Below are positions 43,886 through 49,181 of a stretch of DNA of 49,181 bases, one piece after another. Within the stretch, counting starts at the first letter, position 1, and every line of letters begins with the position of its first letter. A model generated the notes under the pieces. It searched no databases and was not told the DNA's origin. It was given only the letters and a program-made list of their open reading frames with translations. The translations under genes and the position numbers were made by a program. The stretch is from Arthrobacter ulcerisalmonis (lineage in GTDB: Bacteria; Actinomycetota; Actinomycetes; Actinomycetales; Micrococcaceae): NCBI RefSeq assembly GCF_900609065.1, contig NZ_UXAU01000030.1, forward strand, positions 1 to 49,181, in the 5' to 3' direction.

Positions 43886-43955
43886 TAACACGGAAAATCG
43901 TGTTAATTTGGTCGCAATAGTAGTCCCGCTGTATAGCCTGAATACCTAAGCGGGA
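43886..43955 (+). promoter_or_regulatory. Candidate operator, promoter and hairpin between integrase and the replication genes
   Basis: An inverted repeat TAACACG-GAAAAT-CGTGTTA (43886-43905) is followed by TTGGTC (43908-43913) and, 18 bp on, TATAGC (43932-43937), a plausible promoter for the xis-rep operon. The -10 lies in a hairpin TCCCGCT (43924-43930) / AGCGGGA (43949-43955) with inner GTAT/ATAC. The remaining leader to 44072 holds no gene I can support. Confidence 0.4.
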
Positions 43956-44072
43956 GAAACGAACGATCACGTCGAACTCGGCATTTTCACCGCATCACGT
44001 GGGTAGGCAGGATTCAGGCCAGTCCAAGTCCCCCGGAGCCAGCGGCAGCTAACTACTGTCCTGGAGGCTTCG

Positions 44073-44261
44073 ATGCCCGAGATAACACCCCGCTACGCGT
44101 CCCCGGCCACGGCCGCCAAATATGCCGACGTCACCCCGCGGACCATTCACAACTGGATTTCGCGCGGCCTCCTCACGGCCTACCGCGTCAATGCCAAGGT
44201 CATCCGCGTTGACCTGAACCAGGTAGACGGCATCCTCACCCCCGCCGGTGGTGCCCGATGA
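44073..44261 (+). CDS. Excisionase-like helix-turn-helix protein
   Basis: 62 residues with a MerR/Xis-type HTH: SPATAAKYADVTPRTIHNWISRGLLTAYRVNAKVIRVDLNQVDGIL. ATG 44073 with CTGGAGG 6 bp upstream. Its position beside the serine integrase and its size match recombination directionality factors such as phiRv1 Xis, but it could equally be the operon regulator. It overlaps the next small gene by 4 bp. Confidence 0.82.
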   Translation: MPEITPRYASPATAAKYADVTPRTIHNWISRGLLTAYRVNAKVIRVDLNQVDGILTPAGGAR

Positions 44262-44410
44262 GCGCCCTGGCGCGCCAGCCGGAGACTGAAACCACACCCG
44301 TCCCCATGGCCGAACACGTTCGCCGCCTGGTTGAGACGTGGCCCCCGCTCACCCCGGAACAGTCCGAACGTATCGCCGTCCTGCTCCGCCCGGGCGGTGC
44401 GTCAGCGTGA
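44258..44410 (+). CDS. Small element protein of unknown function (50 residues)
   Basis: ATG 44258 overlaps the HTH gene stop (ATGA), and its own TGA overlaps the next gene's GTG (GTGA), so it is coupled on both sides. The sequence reads MSALARQPETETTPVPMAEH, then VRRLVETWPPLTPEQSERIA and VLLRPGGASA. The C-terminal LTPEQSERIAVLLRPGG pattern recurs in small proteins of actinobacterial satellites as far as I recall, but no function is known. Confidence 0.7.
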   Translation: MSALARQPETETTPVPMAEHVRRLVETWPPLTPEQSERIAVLLRPGGASA

Positions 44411-46482
44411 CGGCAGAGAAAAGCCCCGGCGCAGCGTCCGGGGCGATTCACCAGCAAGGCGACCAAGCTTTACCTACCCCGATTTTACCGGCCGGAGGCG
44501 CCGTTTACGCGGAGGCATTCGACCAATACCGGGACGCCGGATGGGTGGGCGTCCTGCCGTTACCGGCGCGGCAGAAAAAGCCGGTCCCCGCCGGGTACAC
44601 GGGCCGCGACGGCGGGTGGCCCAGCTACTCGGACGCCTATGACTGGTCCGAACAGTTCCCGGACGGCAACATAGCGCTCCGCCTGCCCGCCGGTGTTATC
44701 GGGATCGACGTGGACCATTACGACGGCAAAGACGGCGGCGGGACCCTAACCGCCCTCCAGGACACCTACGGGCCCTTGCCGCAAACCTGGCGGACCGGAT
44801 CCAGGGCTGACGGCGTCTCCGGGATACGCCTCTACCAGGTGCCGGAGGGCCTCCGCTGGCCCGGGGACCTGGGCAACGGGATTGAGGTCATCCAGACCAG
44901 GCACCGTTACGCCGTGGTCTGGCCCTCCGTCCACCCCAACGGCGGTACGTACCGGTGGACCGGGCCGGACGGCGTTATCCGCGCCAGCGGGGTCCCCTCC
45001 GCGGCGGACCTCGCACACCTGCCCCAGGCATGGGTTGACGGCCTCACGTCCGGCGCTGCGGAACAGAACGTCACCGCCGCCACCATGGACGGCGCCTCCG
45101 TCAACGCCTGGCTGATCGCCCGCGGGGCCGGGGAACCATGCCGCCGGATGGTCCACGCCGCCCAGGGTTACGCCGCGGCGCTCGCCTCCGGGCAACGCTC
45201 CAGGCATGACACCGCCATGGAAGCCGCTATGGGCGTCTGCCACCTGGCGGCGGAAGGCCACAACGGAGCGCTGGCGGCCCTGGGCGTGGTCCGGTCAGCG
45301 TTCCTTGACGCCGTGGCCGGTGCCCGCACCCGGGAGGAGGCCGCCGCCGAATGGGACCGCCTCCAAGACGGCGCCGTGAGTATCGCCGCCGCCGGTTCCC
45401 TGGTCACCGCGGACCCTTGCGCGGATCCGCTCAGCCAACTGGACGGCCTCATCACGCCGGAGGACCGGCCCGTGGCGCTCGCAGAGCTGGCGGCGCCAGT
45501 CCCGGTTGCTGAGGCGGCCGCCGCGGCTCCGGACGCCCAGGGCGTGGTGGAGCGCGTCCTCCCGGTAGTGAACTGGGCGGACCGCTGGGACCGTCCCATC
45601 GTCCAGGAGTGGATTGTGGAACCGATCCTCCCGGCCCGGCGCCTGGTCGCGCTCTACTCCCCGCCCAAGATGGGCAAGTCCCTGCTCATGCTGGAGATCG
45701 CCGCGGCGGTCGCGTCCGGCCGTGAAGTCCTGGGCACCGTCCCCGCACCCCGGCGGGTCCTGTACGTGGACTTTGAGAACGACATTGACGCGGACGTGAT
45801 CCCGCGGCTCAAGGCCATGGGATACCAGGCAGCGGACCTGGGGCGGCTCGACTACCTGTCATTCCCATCAATGAGCGCTCTGGACACGGAGCGCGGATCC
45901 CTGGAACTCATGGCCGCCCTGGACACGTACCGGTCCGAAGTTGTGGTGGTGGACACCGTCTCCCGCGCCGTGGAGGGCCTGGAAAACGAGAACGACACCT
46001 GGCTCAACTTCTACCGGCACACCGGCCTCAAGCTCAAGCAGCGCGGCGTCTCGCTGGTCCGGCTCGACCACTCCGGCAAGGACGAAACGAAAGGCCAACG
46101 CGGCGGGTCTGCCAAAAGCGGCGACGTGGACGCCGTGTGGCGCCTCTCCACCGTGGTCCCGGACAAAACGTTCCGGCTGGACTGTGAGGCGGCCCGGATG
46201 CCCATCACGGAGAAAACGCTCATCTTTGAGCGCCTCCAGGATCCGCTCCGGCACAAGGTGGAGGGTGCCGGTCCGGTAGCCGCGTTCCGGCACAAGGAGG
46301 CGGCGGTGGTGGCGTTCATGGACCAGGGAAACCTCCCGCTCGACACCGGCCGTAAGTCACTGCGGACGGCCATGAGCGGCTCCGGGATCACCGCCTCAAA
46401 CACTGTGCTGGATGCGGCGATCAAGGCCCGCCGGGAGCGTCACGGGATGCCCATACAGGACTCCCTTGAGGGGCTGGTTTAG
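44407..46482 (+). CDS. Primase-polymerase / RepA-type AAA ATPase replication protein
   Basis: 691 residues from GTG 44407, coupled to the upstream gene. The N-terminal primase-polymerase domain runs to about residue 200: LPARQKKPVPAGYTGRDG, catalytic acids Asp101 and Asp103 in GVIGIDVDHYDG, and VIQTRHRYAVVWPSVHPNGG. The C-terminal RecA-like RepA helicase (AAA_25) has Walker A SPPKMGKS at 418-425, Walker B in RVLYVDFEND, VVVVDTVSRA, and LVRLDHSGKDETKGQRGGSAKSGDVDAVW. This is the two-domain replicase of satellites and plasmids; it should start replication from a cognate origin, probably the repeats right after it. Confidence 0.9.
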   Translation: MTAEKSPGAASGAIHQQGDQALPTPILPAGGAVYAEAFDQYRDAGWVGVLPLPARQKKPVPAGYTGRDGGWPSYSDAYDWSEQFPDGNIALRLPAGVIGIDVDHYDGKDGGGTLTALQDTYGPLPQTWRTGSRADGVSGIRLYQVPEGLRWPGDLGNGIEVIQTRHRYAVVWPSVHPNGGTYRWTGPDGVIRASGVPSAADLAHLPQAWVDGLTSGAAEQNVTAATMDGASVNAWLIARGAGEPCRRMVHAAQGYAAALASGQRSRHDTAMEAAMGVCHLAAEGHNGALAALGVVRSAFLDAVAGARTREEAAAEWDRLQDGAVSIAAAGSLVTADPCADPLSQLDGLITPEDRPVALAELAAPVPVAEAAAAAPDAQGVVERVLPVVNWADRWDRPIVQEWIVEPILPARRLVALYSPPKMGKSLLMLEIAAAVASGREVLGTVPAPRRVLYVDFENDIDADVIPRLKAMGYQAADLGRLDYLSFPSMSALDTERGSLELMAALDTYRSEVVVVDTVSRAVEGLENENDTWLNFYRHTGLKLKQRGVSLVRLDHSGKDETKGQRGGSAKSGDVDAVWRLSTVVPDKTFRLDCEAARMPITEKTLIFERLQDPLRHKVEGAGPVAAFRHKEAAVVAFMDQGNLPLDTGRKSLRTAMSGSGITASNTVLDAAIKARRERHGMPIQDSLEGLV

Positions 46483-46691
46483 GTGACCGCGACCCCGCGG
46501 TCACCTGCCCTCCAGACCGGACCCAAAAAGGTGACCGTGGACCGCCCGGTCACCCACGGTCACCCACCCCAAAAACCCCGCCAATACAGGGATACAGGGT
46601 GACCGCGCCCCTCCGGTCACCCACGGTCACCGGTAATCCCTGGCAGGTGACCGCCGCTCCTCCTCCCTATAGGAGCGGCGTCCCGGTCACC
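46482..46691. repeat. GGTSACC repeat cluster, candidate replication origin (iterons)
   Basis: Ten 7-mers GGTGACC or GGTCACC lie at 46482, 46499, 46530, 46548, 46558, 46598, 46615, 46625, 46646 and 46685 (start positions). Several are paired as hairpins. GGTGACCGCG-ACCC-CGCGGTCACC is a perfect 10-bp stem (46482-46505). GGTGACCGTGG (46530-46540) pairs with CCACGGTCACC (46554-46564). GCCGCTCCT (46653-46661) pairs with AGGAGCGGC (46671-46679). The cluster follows the replicase stop directly and precedes the next gene. Irregular spacing excludes CRISPR. Confidence 0.75.
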
Positions 46692-46742
46692 GCGGCCCAC
46701 AAACGAGAAAACAACCACACAGACACACCCACGGAGGACAGC

Positions 46743-47069
46743 ATGACAAGCAACCATTTCCAAACAACCAAACCGTTTGAGGAGGCCGTGGTAATCCGGC
46801 CGGAGGATCTCCGGAACGCGGCCCGCCTGGCCGTAGCGTTCCGCCACCAGGACCGGATGGGAATCGCCGCCCTCCTGGAAGACGTCCTCTCGGCCGCCGC
46901 GGTGGACAAAGACGACCGGGCCGTAACGGGCCTCATCTTGGGCCTGGGCCGCATTCTGGGAATGAACGTTGGCGCCCTGGACGAACACACCGACAACGCA
47001 GCGACGGCGGGACTCCGCCACCTCATCAATGAGGCAACTCTCACCATCGAAAGCAGGGGCACAAAGTGA
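46743..47069 (+). CDS. Small satellite protein, function unknown
   Basis: 108 residues, ATG 46743 with GGAGGA 4-5 bp upstream. Predicted mostly helical: PEDLRNAARLAVAFRHQDRMGIAALLEDVLSAAAVDKDDRAVTGLILGLGRILG. No membrane segment or known motif that I recognise. First of three coupled small genes after the repeat cluster. Its stop overlaps the next gene's GTG start by 4 bp (GTGA). Confidence 0.82.
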   Translation: MTSNHFQTTKPFEEAVVIRPEDLRNAARLAVAFRHQDRMGIAALLEDVLSAAAVDKDDRAVTGLILGLGRILGMNVGALDEHTDNAATAGLRHLINEATLTIESRGTK

Positions 47070-47398
47070 ACACCAACGAAGTCTGGCCCGTCATGAACGC
47101 CTTGAGCACGGACAAGCACACCCTGGCCGTCCAGGCGGTCACCGCCCTGGTGGAGGGTGACCCGCAAGTCGTCAAAATCATCGGGGTTCAGTACATGGAC
47201 AACCTCCACGCCTCCGGCCTCGCGGACGGGCTGACCATGGGGCAATTCGTGTCGAAAATCCTGGGCCACCAAAGCCATGATGAGTTCACGGTCGCCCTGC
47301 TGTGCCTGGCGGCAGACCTCATGGCACGCCAGCGCCACGGCGTAGCCCAAACCCGGTATGAGGCGCTCCGCCGCGAACTGGGACCGAGGGACCTCTGA
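47066..47398 (+). CDS. Small satellite protein, function unknown
   Basis: 110 residues from GTG 47066. Helical composition (ALSTDKHTLAVQAVTALVEGDPQVVKIIGVQYMDNLH; EFTVALLCLAADLMARQRHG). No recognised domain. Translation is coupled to both neighbours: GTGA overlap before, TGATG overlap of one base after. Confidence 0.8.
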   Translation: MNTNEVWPVMNALSTDKHTLAVQAVTALVEGDPQVVKIIGVQYMDNLHASGLADGLTMGQFVSKILGHQSHDEFTVALLCLAADLMARQRHGVAQTRYEALRRELGPRDL

Positions 47399-47679
47399 TG
47401 GGCGCCAAGCGATTCACCCCAGCCGGTCACCGCCTGGTCATCTCCCCCGGGGTGGACGTTTCCAGGATCGAACTAGCCAAACGGCGGGAGGAACACGAAT
47501 GGAGCCAATCCGCGGAGGACGAGTTCCACGCCCTCGCCTGTGATGAGCAGGACCGCCTGGCGGAGCGCGGGCTGGAATCCCCCCACTACGCGGGCGCCAG
47601 GGTGGTCCTGGTGAGCGTCTTGACGCCGCGCGTGGAGCAGGTGTTAGCCCGGCTGTACCAACTGGAGACGCGCCCCTAG
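47398..47679 (+). CDS. Small satellite protein, function unknown
   Basis: 93 residues. Starts MGAKRFTPAGHRLVISPGVDVSRIELAKRREEHEW, then an acidic helix and ARVVLVSVLTPRVEQVLARLYQLETRP. No recognised family. It is the last gene before a strong hairpin that ends this operon. Confidence 0.78.
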   Translation: MGAKRFTPAGHRLVISPGVDVSRIELAKRREEHEWSQSAEDEFHALACDEQDRLAERGLESPHYAGARVVLVSVLTPRVEQVLARLYQLETRP

Positions 47680-47697
47680 GACGCCCCAACCGGACGC

Positions 47698-47747
47698 GCC
47701 CGCGGGCTGGCTGTTAATCGGCCGGTCCGCGGGCTATTCTGTTTCTG
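47698..47747 (+). terminator. Probable terminator of the replication operon
   Basis: GCCCGCGG (47698-47705) pairs with CCGCGGGC (47727-47734), and inside it GCTGGCT pairs with GGCCGGT allowing G-U. This gives about 15 bp around the loop GTTAATC. TATTCTGTTTCTG follows, a T-rich but interrupted tail. The same TATTCT could serve as a -10 for the capsid leader. Confidence 0.6.
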
Positions 47748-47870
47748 AGGCCACATAGCGGAGCACGCTAAAGCTGTGGAGGCCGGGGCAACCCGGTAAC
47801 CAGCGAGTAAGTAGCTCCAGTAACCCGTCTCATGCATGACGCGCAAGGCAGATGCCCGCGGTAACCCCGT
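47747..47870 (+). ncRNA. Putative structured leader RNA upstream of the capsid gene
   Basis: CCACA (about 47751) pairs with TGTGG around the hairpin TAGCG-GAGCA-CGCTA. Then CCGGG-GCAA-CCCGG is a hairpin with a GNRA tetraloop. Further on GTAACC occurs three times, in GGTAACC (47795), AGTAACCC and GGTAACC (47860), the outer two fitting GGTNACC. The 281-bp gap is otherwise gene-free. The region may be an untranslated leader controlling capsid expression or a packaging/recognition signal. I do not recognise a known RNA family. Confidence 0.35.
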
Positions 47871-47960
47871 CCGCTCACCTCCGCGTCACCCCCTCATCGG
47901 CGCCAGCCCGTCCCCAAAGGACCGCGGCGTCCCCTCTCACAGCATGAACGGGTAAACATC

Positions 47961-49106
47961 ATGAACCTCAAAGAGAAGCGCCAAGCCGCCCTCAAGTCCG
48001 CCACTGAACTGATCGACGGGGCCAAAGCCGGAGGCCGTGACCTCACGGACCAGGAATACCGGCAGGTTGAGGCCTCCGTCGCCGAAATCAAGGGCCTTGA
48101 CGCGGAGATTGCACGGATCTCCGGCCAGAAGTCCTATGTCCAGGCGATTGCCGACCTGGCGGGACCGCAGGGCGGGGAAACCGACGGCGCCCACTACCTG
48201 GACCTCGGCTCCAAAGCCCACGCCACCAGCCTGGCAAACGCCATGAAAGGCACACGCCCGGACGGTACCAAGGCCCTAGTCCCCAACGGCTCCGTGGTGG
48301 TGGGAACGCCCATTATCGACAGCACCCCGGTAGCCCTGGGGCGCCCGCTCCGGTCCTTCCTCCAGGCTATCCCGGCGGTTGAGCGGCCCGCCGCCTACTC
48401 CTACCTGGCCCAGTCCGTCCGGACCGAAAACGCCGCCGTCGTGTCCAGCGGCAACGTCAAGCCCGTCTCGGTCCTGTCCCTGGTCAAAAAGCCGGGCAAG
48501 CTGTCCGTCATCGCCACCCTTTCCGAACCGATTGACAAGTTCGTTCTGGAGGACGCGCAGGCGCTCGACACCTGGATTGGCGCGGAGCTGTCCCAGGCGA
48601 TCCTCACCGCCTTGGAGGCCCAAGTCCTCAATGGTGACGGCACCGGCGACAACCTCACCGGCCTGGCCAACACGTCCGGGATCCAGCTGTTCACGTCCGC
48701 CGCGGGCAACACGGACAAACTGGTGGAACTCCGGAAGGCCCTCACCAAGCTGGAAACGGCTGGGGAGGTCCCCGTCCAGTTCATCCTCAACCCCAACGAC
48801 TGGGAGGCGCTAACCATCAAGCGGAACGCCTCCGGGGAGTTCGACACCGGCAACGCCATTGACGCGGAAAAGCGTACCGCCTGGGGCATCCCCGTTGCCC
48901 TGTCCAACTCCCTGGCCGCAAACACCTACTACCTGCTGGGCGAGGACGCCGCCGTCATCGGGCGGGACAAGGGCGTCGTCACCGAGTGGGGCGTCCCCGG
49001 CGACCTGTTCACCCGCAACCAGGTACAGGCGCGGACTGAGGGCCGGTTCAACCTCGAGGTCCGGCGCCCCTCCGCCGTCCTCAAGGGCACTTTCGTCACC
49101 GTCTAG
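47961..49106 (+). CDS. HK97-type phage major capsid protein
   Basis: 381 residues. The N-terminal coiled-coil delta domain (MNLKEKRQAALKSATELIDG to about residue 60) is followed by the capsid core. Landmarks are RPLRSFLQAIPAVERPAAYSYL, NVKPVSVLSLVKKPGKLSVIATLSEP, ALDTWIGAELSQAILTALEAQVLNGDGTGDNLTGLANTSG, and the C-terminal FTRNQVQARTEGRFNLEVRRPSAVLKGTF. No prohead protease gene lies upstream, unlike most HK97 phages. The ATG lacks a strong RBS. Shell building by a satellite, or hijack of helper-phage assembly, is plausible. Confidence 0.93.
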   Translation: MNLKEKRQAALKSATELIDGAKAGGRDLTDQEYRQVEASVAEIKGLDAEIARISGQKSYVQAIADLAGPQGGETDGAHYLDLGSKAHATSLANAMKGTRPDGTKALVPNGSVVVGTPIIDSTPVALGRPLRSFLQAIPAVERPAAYSYLAQSVRTENAAVVSSGNVKPVSVLSLVKKPGKLSVIATLSEPIDKFVLEDAQALDTWIGAELSQAILTALEAQVLNGDGTGDNLTGLANTSGIQLFTSAAGNTDKLVELRKALTKLETAGEVPVQFILNPNDWEALTIKRNASGEFDTGNAIDAEKRTAWGIPVALSNSLAANTYYLLGEDAAVIGRDKGVVTEWGVPGDLFTRNQVQARTEGRFNLEVRRPSAVLKGTFVTV

Positions 49107-49181
49107 ACCCCCGTCACGGCCCAGGCAAGGGACCCCCACCACACCCTCACCTCCCCACCCGGGGGTGGGGGTGTACCCATA

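Larger units (their letters stand above)
42381..49181 (+). mobile_element. phiRv1-like phage satellite / prophage-like element (left end and most of core; right end outside window)
   Basis: Starts at the break in the T2SS-F gene. All genes point the same way: serine integrase, HTH excisionase-like protein, 50-residue protein, primase-polymerase/RepA ATPase, three small unknown proteins, HK97-type capsid. The order resembles phiRv1/phiRv2 of Mycobacterium tuberculosis. No lysis, tail or holin gene is seen in the part visible. The left attachment site is somewhere in 42381-42412; attR is not in the window. Confidence 0.8.

Noticed and set aside
46482..46691. CRISPR array
   Set aside because: Repeats are 7 bp, in both orientations, with irregular spacing and no cas genes nearby.
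47836..47955. 39-codon frame before the capsid gene as a real protein
   Set aside because: No ribosome binding site and no recognisable sequence; kept only as a possible coupling element.
49153..49170. CCCCACCC/GGGTGGGG hairpin after the capsid gene as terminator
   Set aside because: Loop would be too short in the full pairing and no T run follows; the window ends 11 bp later, so it is left uncalled.

Overview
The window is high-GC actinobacterial chromosome that most resembles Arthrobacter/Paenarthrobacter (Micrococcales). The evidence is a fused E2-E1 2-oxoglutarate enzyme (Kgd), a mycothiol-type SigH/RsrA pair, the 24-residue ribosomal protein bL37, a tmRNA tag AESKRTDFALAA, a SAM-IV-type riboswitch, and pervasive GTG/TTG starts with 4-bp ATGA/GTGA overlaps. 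The assignment comes from gene content and recognised protein sequences; no database search was possible.

Layout, left half. Bases 1-663 hold the C-terminal end of a probable 13E12/DUF222-HNH protein. Next come a protealysin-like M4 metallopeptidase with its probable proteinaceous inhibitor (emfourin-like), then the RNA helicase HrpA. A minus-strand operon (HIT protein, zinc alcohol dehydrogenase, 3-mercaptopyruvate sulfurtransferase) diverges from a cysteine-synthase-fold PLP enzyme. A zinc module follows: zur on the plus strand, converging on znuA-znuC-znuB, whose promoter region carries a perfect 37-bp palindrome that is probably the Zur operator. Two DUF21/CBS (CNNM/CorC) membrane proteins, kgd, an SGNH-like protein without its catalytic residues and a DUF4097 protein come next. 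Then come bL37, rsrA-sigH with a textbook SigR/SigH autoregulatory promoter, a DoxX protein, and aroA-rsgA-hisN.

Layout, right half. A SAM-IV-type riboswitch precedes a class V aminotransferase. It is followed by an operon of methyltransferase, DtxR-type regulator and two crcB fluoride channel subunits. GtrA and DUF2142 membrane proteins follow, then ssrA (tmRNA) with smpB, then an M23 peptidase with ftsX-ftsE, which is the FtsEX-controlled wall hydrolase module, then prfB. A Tad/Flp pilus cluster (TadG-like, two TadE-like, one pilin-like protein) ends abruptly in the last residues of what looks like a type II secretion F (TadB/TadC) gene.

That gene is cut at about 42,381-42,412 by an integrated element that runs to the end of the window. 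Its gene order is large serine integrase, excisionase-like HTH protein, a 50-residue protein, primase-polymerase/RepA ATPase, three small unknown proteins, then an HK97-type major capsid protein. The order recalls the phiRv1/phiRv2 prophage-like elements of Mycobacterium tuberculosis, so I interpret it as a phage satellite. Three features are not explained by the genes. Ten copies of GGTSACC (S = C or G) lie within 210 bp directly after the replicase gene (a candidate origin). A structured leader with a GNRA-capped hairpin lies before the capsid gene. The insertion point, inside a Tad pilus gene, would be restored by excision. These are the most promising places to look for something undescribed.
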